From contig JAJPYH010000046.1 of assembly GCA_021205045.1 (NCBI GenBank), positions 1 through 9,535 on the forward strand: 9,535 bases of DNA. The letters are read 5' to 3'. Below are positions 5,492 to 9,535 of the stretch, in pieces; positions within the stretch are counted from its first letter, which is position 1; each line of letters begins with the position of its first letter. Under the pieces are notes generated by a model that searched no databases, was not told where the DNA came from, and saw nothing but the letters and a program-made list of their open reading frames with translations. This DNA comes from Lachnospiraceae bacterium. GTDB lineage: Bacteria; Bacillota; Clostridia; Lachnospirales; Lachnospiraceae. A program made the translations under genes and the position numbers.

Positions 5492-7645
5492 ATGTCAAAA
5501 ACAAAGGGCGGTTTTACCCTGCCGGGGGAATCAGGGTATGAAGAATTAACATTACAGATGGCCGAAAAATGGGGCGCGGATGTGATCAGGGACAGCGACG
5601 GAACGGTGCTGTCCGATGAGATCGTACATTCCGGCTACGGCATTTATTCCACCATCTGCATTATCCGCGACCACAACGAATGGGCGAAGGAAAATCAGGA
5701 CAAGCTGCAGCAGACCTTCCTGTGTACACCTGCAAAGGTGGCGGTGGAGGAGACGGTCACCATTTCACTGATGGAGAATTTTTTTGCGGAGCAGTTCAGG
5801 GTAAATGACGGCGCCGCCGCTATGAAATACTGGCAGGTTTACGACAGGACCAGCAATGAGCTGGTGGATGCTTCCCAATGGAGCTATGATCCGGAAACCG
5901 GCTCTGTGACGGTGAAGGAGATCACACCCTTCCACAAATATACGGTCAGTTTCCTGGCTTATCGTATCTGGGAAGAGATTTCCATGTACAATCATACCAC
6001 CAATCATTGGAATAAAGAGCATCTGATGCAGATCGATCCCAGATATCCTGAGACCCAGGAGTACATGCTCGGCTGGATGAAAAACTGGTGCGAGACCCAC
6101 CCGGATACCACGGTGGTGCGTTTTACCTCCATGTTTTACAATTTTGTCTGGATCTGGGGAGCCGATGAGCGCAACCGCACTCTGTTTTCCGACTGGGGCT
6201 CCTATGATTTCACAGTCAGCGAGCTGGCTCTGGATCAGTTTGCGGAGAAGTATGGCTACAGCCTGACCGCCGAGGATTTCATCAATAAAGGGGATCTGCA
6301 TGTGACCCATATGCCCGGCAATCCGAAGAAGGCGGACTGGATGGCCTTCGTCAACGATTTCGTCATTTCCTTCGGCAGGCAGCTGATCCAGATGGTGCAG
6401 AGCTACGGCAAAAAGGCCCATGTATTTTACGACGATAGTTGGATTGGCGTGGAACCCTACAATGGTCGTTTCCATGAGTTTGGATTTGACGGCCTGATCA
6501 AGTGCGTGTTCTCCGGCTATGAGGTGCGGCTTTGCGCCGGTGCTGATGCGCCCACTCATGAGCTCAGACTGCATCCCTACCTGTTCCCCACCGGCCTGGG
6601 CGGAGCGCCTACCTTTATGGAGGGCGGCAACCCCACTCTGGATGCCAAGAAATACTGGAACAGTGTGCGCCGCGCTCTTCTGAGAGTGAAAATTGACCGG
6701 ATCGGCCTGGGCGGATATCTGTCCCTGACTCTGCCCTTCCCGGATTTCAACGATTATATTGAGAAGGTGGCGGATGAGTTCCGCCTGATCAAAACCTTCC
6801 ACGAGCAGGGAAAGCCTTACACCATTCGGACCAGGGTGGCGGTGCTGCACAGCTGGGGAGCGCTGCGCTCCTGGACCCTGTCCGGACATTTCCATGAGAC
6901 CTATATGCATGACCTGATTCATGTCAATGAGGCCTTGTCCGGCCTTCCTGTGGACGTCAGCTTTATCAGCTTTGAGGATGTGAAAAACGGTGCCCTCAAG
7001 GATGTGGATGTGGTCATCAACGCCGGTTATGCTTCAAGCGCCTGGAGCGGCGGCGATGCCTGGAAGGACGATGAGCTTGTGACAGCCCTGACCAAATGGG
7101 TTTATGAGGGCGGCACCTTCATTGGCGTCAATGAGCCCTCCGCTGTTGCCGGTTATGACAATTATTTCCGCATGGCTCATGTGCTGGGCGTGGATGAGGA
7201 CACGGGAGCAAAGGTCTGCCACGGCAAGTGGAGTTTCACGGCAGCGGATCCGGAGGGAATCCTTCCCGAGGGCGCCTGTGTGGAAAAGAAGGAGCATCGC
7301 TATCTGACTGACGGCCACACCAGGGTGCTGCTGGCTGACGGTACGGATCCTCTGATCACCATGCATGACTTTGGCAAGGGCAAAGGCATATACATGTCCT
7401 CCTTCCAGGTGAACCTGGCCAACACCCGTATGCTTTATCAGATGATTCGCTACGCCGGCGGCGAGGGCCTGACGGGCGACTACATGACTGATAACCTGAA
7501 CTGTGAGTGCGCCTACTATCCCGGCAGCCACAAGCTGGTGGTCATCAACAACAGCGATACCGAGCAGACGACCAGTATTCCTACACCGCAGGGTGTGCAG
7601 ACTTTGACACTGGATGCTTACGATACGGTAGTTATGGAGTTGTAG
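5492..7645 (+). CDS. GH112 beta-galactoside phosphorylase, probably D-galactosyl-beta-1,4-L-rhamnose phosphorylase
   Basis: GH112 enzymes split a beta-galactoside with phosphate to give alpha-galactose-1-phosphate, saving ATP. The 717 residues fit the family (about 720-750). Marks include the N-terminal G-G-F-T-L-P with I-R-D-S-D-G-T at 32-38, I-Y-S-T...H-N-E-W (51-64), M-Y-N at 165-167, Arg210, and Y-D-D-S-W-I-G-V-E-P-Y at 313-323. Arg33, Asn167, Arg210 and Asp315 appear to match Bifidobacterium Arg32, Asn166, Arg210 and the general acid Asp313. No signal peptide is present, so it is cytoplasmic. Two activities are known in GH112: lacto-N-biose/galacto-N-biose phosphorylase and Gal-beta-1,4-Rha phosphorylase. 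GH105 and GH51 neighbours favour the latter, acting on RG-I galactan attachment points, but this is inference. ATG lies 9 bases after AGAAAGGG (5475-5482). A structured spacer precedes it. Confidence 0.9.
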   Translation: MSKTKGGFTLPGESGYEELTLQMAEKWGADVIRDSDGTVLSDEIVHSGYGIYSTICIIRDHNEWAKENQDKLQQTFLCTPAKVAVEETVTISLMENFFAEQFRVNDGAAAMKYWQVYDRTSNELVDASQWSYDPETGSVTVKEITPFHKYTVSFLAYRIWEEISMYNHTTNHWNKEHLMQIDPRYPETQEYMLGWMKNWCETHPDTTVVRFTSMFYNFVWIWGADERNRTLFSDWGSYDFTVSELALDQFAEKYGYSLTAEDFINKGDLHVTHMPGNPKKADWMAFVNDFVISFGRQLIQMVQSYGKKAHVFYDDSWIGVEPYNGRFHEFGFDGLIKCVFSGYEVRLCAGADAPTHELRLHPYLFPTGLGGAPTFMEGGNPTLDAKKYWNSVRRALLRVKIDRIGLGGYLSLTLPFPDFNDYIEKVADEFRLIKTFHEQGKPYTIRTRVAVLHSWGALRSWTLSGHFHETYMHDLIHVNEALSGLPVDVSFISFEDVKNGALKDVDVVINAGYASSAWSGGDAWKDDELVTALTKWVYEGGTFIGVNEPSAVAGYDNYFRMAHVLGVDEDTGAKVCHGKWSFTAADPEGILPEGACVEKKEHRYLTDGHTRVLLADGTDPLITMHDFGKGKGIYMSSFQVNLANTRMLYQMIRYAGGEGLTGDYMTDNLNCECAYYPGSHKLVVINNSDTEQTTSIPTPQGVQTLTLDAYDTVVMEL

Positions 7646-7664
7646 CAGGCAGTGCTGCTGTTTT
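7644..7664 (+). terminator. Weak terminator-like hairpin at the end of GH112
   Basis: AGCAG (7644-7648, overlapping the stop codon) pairs with CTGCT (7655-7659) around a 6-base loop, followed by GTTTT. The stem is short and the T-run is only four bases. It could cause partial termination before GH51 or be chance. Confidence 0.25.
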
Positions 7665-7683
7665 CTATTGAGTGTTAATCAGA

Positions 7684-7837
7684 GCGTGGAAATGAATCAT
7701 CTGTGGAGTGATTTCTGTGCGATGGAGATGAGACTATTGACAATCGTGGAAGCCCATGCTGAACACGATTGTTATGCCCATAGGCTCATCGGAAGGTTTT
7801 GCACAGTATGAGCGAAGCGGATGATTCATTTTCATGC
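7684..7837. repeat. 154-base nested imperfect inverted repeat upstream of GH51
   Basis: Paired arms run from outside to inside. An 18-base stem (7684-7701 with 7820-7837) has 16 Watson-Crick pairs and two G-T wobbles. CTGTGC (7715-7720) pairs with 7801-7806, and GATGAG (7727-7732) pairs with 7785-7790. CTAT (7734-7737) pairs with 7780-7783, ACAATCGTG (7740-7748) with 7764-7772, and AGC (7751-7753) with 7758-7760. Together they form one rod-like hairpin with internal loops. No T-run follows. It ends 26 bases before the GH51 ribosome site. It may be a structured leader RNA or a degenerate palindromic mobile remnant (MITE-like); no clear target duplication was seen at the edges. Confidence 0.7.
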
Positions 7838-7876
7838 GGGACTTTTGCTAATAATAAAAAATCAGAAAGGATTCAT

Positions 7877-9379
7877 ATGGCTACAATCTACATCAACGAG
7901 ACAAACAAAATAAGCCACATCAACCCCGAAATTTACGGTCAGTTCTCTGAGCACCTGGGCCGCTGCATCTACGAAGGCCTCTTCGTGAGAGAAGACTCTG
8001 ATATCCCCAATGTCAACGGCATGCGCACTGACGTGGTGGAAGCCTTAAAGGAAATCCATGTTCCCGTTCTGCGCTGGCCCGGCGGCTGCTTTGCAGACGA
8101 ATACCACTGGAAGGACGGCATCGGCCCCAGAGAACAGAGAAAGAAGATGATCAACACTCACTGGGGCGGCGTGGTGGAGGACAACAGCTTCGGCACCCAC
8201 GAATATTTCGAGCTCTGCCGTCAGCTGGGCTGCAAGACCTATATCAACGGCAACGTGGGCAGCGGTACTGTGCAGGAAATGAGCGAGTGGGTGGAGTACA
8301 TGACCTTCAACGGCGCTTCCCCCATGGCCGATCTGCGGGCTGCCAACGGCCACAAAGATCCCTGGAGGGTGGACTTTTTTGGTGTGGGCAATGAAAGCTG
8401 GGGCTGCGGCGGCAACATGCGCCCCACCTACTACGGCGATCTGTACCGCAGATATCAGACCTATGTGCGCAATTATGATCAGAACGCCCCCATTCAGAAG
8501 GTGGCCTGCGGCCCCAATGTGAACGATTACGAATGGACTGAGAAGGTGCTGGACACCTGCTTTAACCCCAGCCCCTGCCATCTGCACGGCTTTATGGATG
8601 ATCTGAGCCTGCATTATTACACTACACCGGGATCCTGGGAGCATAAGGGAAGCGCCGCAGAATTTACCACTGAAGAGTGGTACAATACGCTGCACAAAGC
8701 TCTTTACATGGAAGAGCTGGTGGAGAAGCACGGAGCCATCATGGATCGTTACGACCCGGAGAAAAAGATCGGCCTGGCGGTGGACGAGTGGGGCACCTGG
8801 TTTGATGTGGAGCCGGGCACCAATCCGGGCTTCCTCTATCAGCAGAATACCATGAGAGACGCCCTGGTGGCCGCGGTGACCCTGAATATCTTCAACCAGC
8901 ATTCTGACCGGGTCAAACTGGCATGCATCGCCCAGATGGTGAATGTGCTGCAGGCTATGATTCTGACGGATAAGGAGAAGATGCTTCGCACACCCACCTA
9001 TCATGTGTTCCATATGTACCGCAGCCATCAGAATGCGGAGCTTGTGGAGAACAGGATAGAGGGCGTGGAGACGGAGGGCAGAGTCATGTACGAAGTGCCC
9101 ACCCTTCAGCAGTCTGTCTCCGTGGACCAGGACGGTGTGCTTACATTGACCGTGGCCAACCTTTCTCTGGAAAAGGATTCTCCTGTGGAGGTATCTTTTG
9201 AGGAGATAAAACCTGTATCAGTGGAGGCCGGCATCCTGACGGAGGAAAAGGACGCTTATAACACCTTTGACGAGCCGGACAGAGTGAGGGAGCAGACCTT
9301 TGACGGCGTAACCGTAACGGAGAGCGGCCTGAAGTTTACCATGCCGGCCTGCTCGGTGGTGAGTCTGAGAATCAGATAA
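7877..9379 (+). CDS. abfA: GH51 alpha-L-arabinofuranosidase, cytoplasmic
   Basis: It removes terminal alpha-L-arabinofuranosyl groups, here probably from imported arabinan-decorated pectin oligosaccharides. The 500-residue product has the normal length of intracellular GH51 enzymes and no signal peptide. The N-terminus has the family hallmark I-Y-G-Q-F-S-E-H-L-G-R-C-I-Y (19-32), then L-R-W-P-G-G-C-F-A-D-E-Y-H-W (65-78). The acid/base is Glu173 in G-N-E-S-W and the nucleophile Glu304 in V-D-E-W-G, matching the retaining clan-A pair. A TIM barrel to about 380 is followed by a C-terminal beta-sandwich (about 395-500). The ATG at 7877 is chosen because AGAAAGGA (7864-7871) sits 5 bases upstream and the protein starts where homologues do. 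An in-frame ATG at 7799 would add 26 unrelated residues encoded partly inside the hairpin. It is the last gene of the enzyme unit. Confidence 0.95.
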   Translation: MATIYINETNKISHINPEIYGQFSEHLGRCIYEGLFVREDSDIPNVNGMRTDVVEALKEIHVPVLRWPGGCFADEYHWKDGIGPREQRKKMINTHWGGVVEDNSFGTHEYFELCRQLGCKTYINGNVGSGTVQEMSEWVEYMTFNGASPMADLRAANGHKDPWRVDFFGVGNESWGCGGNMRPTYYGDLYRRYQTYVRNYDQNAPIQKVACGPNVNDYEWTEKVLDTCFNPSPCHLHGFMDDLSLHYYTTPGSWEHKGSAAEFTTEEWYNTLHKALYMEELVEKHGAIMDRYDPEKKIGLAVDEWGTWFDVEPGTNPGFLYQQNTMRDALVAAVTLNIFNQHSDRVKLACIAQMVNVLQAMILTDKEKMLRTPTYHVFHMYRSHQNAELVENRIEGVETEGRVMYEVPTLQQSVSVDQDGVLTLTVANLSLEKDSPVEVSFEEIKPVSVEAGILTEEKDAYNTFDEPDRVREQTFDGVTVTESGLKFTMPACSVVSLRIR

Positions 9380-9403
9380 GCAAAGTTCATATCATAATTA
9401 CAG

Positions 9404-9433
9404 AAATCCTCCGGTTTATGAGCCGGAGGATTT
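9404..9433. terminator. Terminator hairpin between GH51 and the convergent gene
   Basis: An 11-bp perfect stem AAATCCTCCGG (9404-9414) with 9423-9433, extendable by a G-T and an A-T pair to a 4-base loop. On the + strand the T-run is only TTT, then CC. On the - strand the following bases are TTT then C. It lies between two genes that point at each other and probably serves both. Its stem core is the same as in the terminator at 4029-4067. Confidence 0.7.
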
Positions 9434-9470
9434 CCTGAAGCGGAGAATTCTGAAAGTGAACAGTGAAATC

Positions 9471-9535
9471 TTATTTCAGCACCTCCAGCCCGATTCTGCG
9501 GTAATACCTGTGCTCTGTCATCTGCAGTACCTGAT
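9471..9535 (-). CDS. C-terminal end of a convergent gene, product unknown
   Basis: Reading the minus strand from the window edge gives 20 open codons ending in TAA (complement of 9471-9473). The residues are basic and aromatic, ending H-R-Y-Y-R-R-I-G-L-E-V-L-K. The other two minus frames look less protein-like or are closed. The end is compatible with several families, and an acetyltransferase-like tail is only a guess, so no function is assigned. A convergent gene is supported by the shared terminator hairpin just beyond its stop. Confidence 0.5.
   Translation of the reverse strand, partial: QVLQMTEHRYYRRIGLEVLK

Noticed and set aside
7737..7765. TTGACA at 7737-7742 as a promoter for GH51
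   Set aside because: No -10-like hexamer occurs 16-18 bases downstream (TGAACA is a poor match), and the TTGACA lies within the arms of the inverted repeat.
7799..7876. In-frame ATG at 7799 extending GH51 by 26 residues
   Set aside because: There is no clear ribosome site at a usable distance, and the extension lies mostly within the inverted repeat. The ATG at 7877 has AGAAAGGA 5 bases upstream and begins where GH51 proteins normally begin.
8045..9028. Long minus-strand open frame opposite GH51, and a similar one opposite GH112 (5765-6922)
   Set aside because: They lie wholly inside well-supported enzyme genes, lack ribosome sites, and have His/Gly/Ile-rich compositions typical of antisense reading.

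Overview
The window looks like an accessory carbohydrate-use locus from a gut-type Clostridia genome, most likely Lachnospiraceae. This is inferred from the LplB/YtcP-type sugar permeases, a large serine-linker lipoprotein binding protein, strong GGAGG ribosome sites, GC-balanced genes separated by AT-rich spacers, and a GH112 phosphorylase of the kind known from plant-fibre clostridia. All six complete genes lie on the + strand. A seventh gene enters from the right edge on the - strand.

Layout. Bases 1-148 hold a promoter and leader. Bases 149-2032 encode two CUT1-family ABC permeases. Bases 2043-2131 hold a strong stem-loop, then a palindrome and a perfect -10 box, so the next gene probably has its own promoter. 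Bases 2165-3919 encode the solute-binding lipoprotein, which closes the transport unit. A strong intrinsic terminator lies at 4029-4070. A second promoter (4137-4164) with an adjacent palindrome and a leader of about 160 bases drives the enzyme unit: a GH105-like unsaturated-uronyl hydrolase (4329-5381), a GH112 phosphorylase (5492-7645) and a GH51 alpha-L-arabinofuranosidase (7877-9379). A second terminator hairpin (9404-9433) follows, then the C-terminus of a convergent gene (9471-9535).

How it may work. None of the three enzymes has a signal peptide, so the window describes import followed by cytoplasmic breakdown. The best-fitting substrate is rhamnogalacturonan-I (RG-I) fragments produced outside the cell by lyases. 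GH105 would remove the terminal unsaturated galacturonate from rhamnose, GH51 would remove arabinose, and GH112 would phosphorolyse Gal-beta-1,4-Rha to galactose-1-phosphate and rhamnose. The GH112 specificity is inferred from gene context, not shown. The transporter ATPase, lyases and rhamnose and galactose-1-phosphate metabolism are not in the window.

The least explained parts are non-coding. A 154-base rod-like inverted repeat (7684-7837) lies upstream of GH51, and a 66-base stem-loop (5395-5460) lies upstream of GH112. On a from-memory alignment, the GH105 protein also appears to lack two conserved active-site residues of its family.
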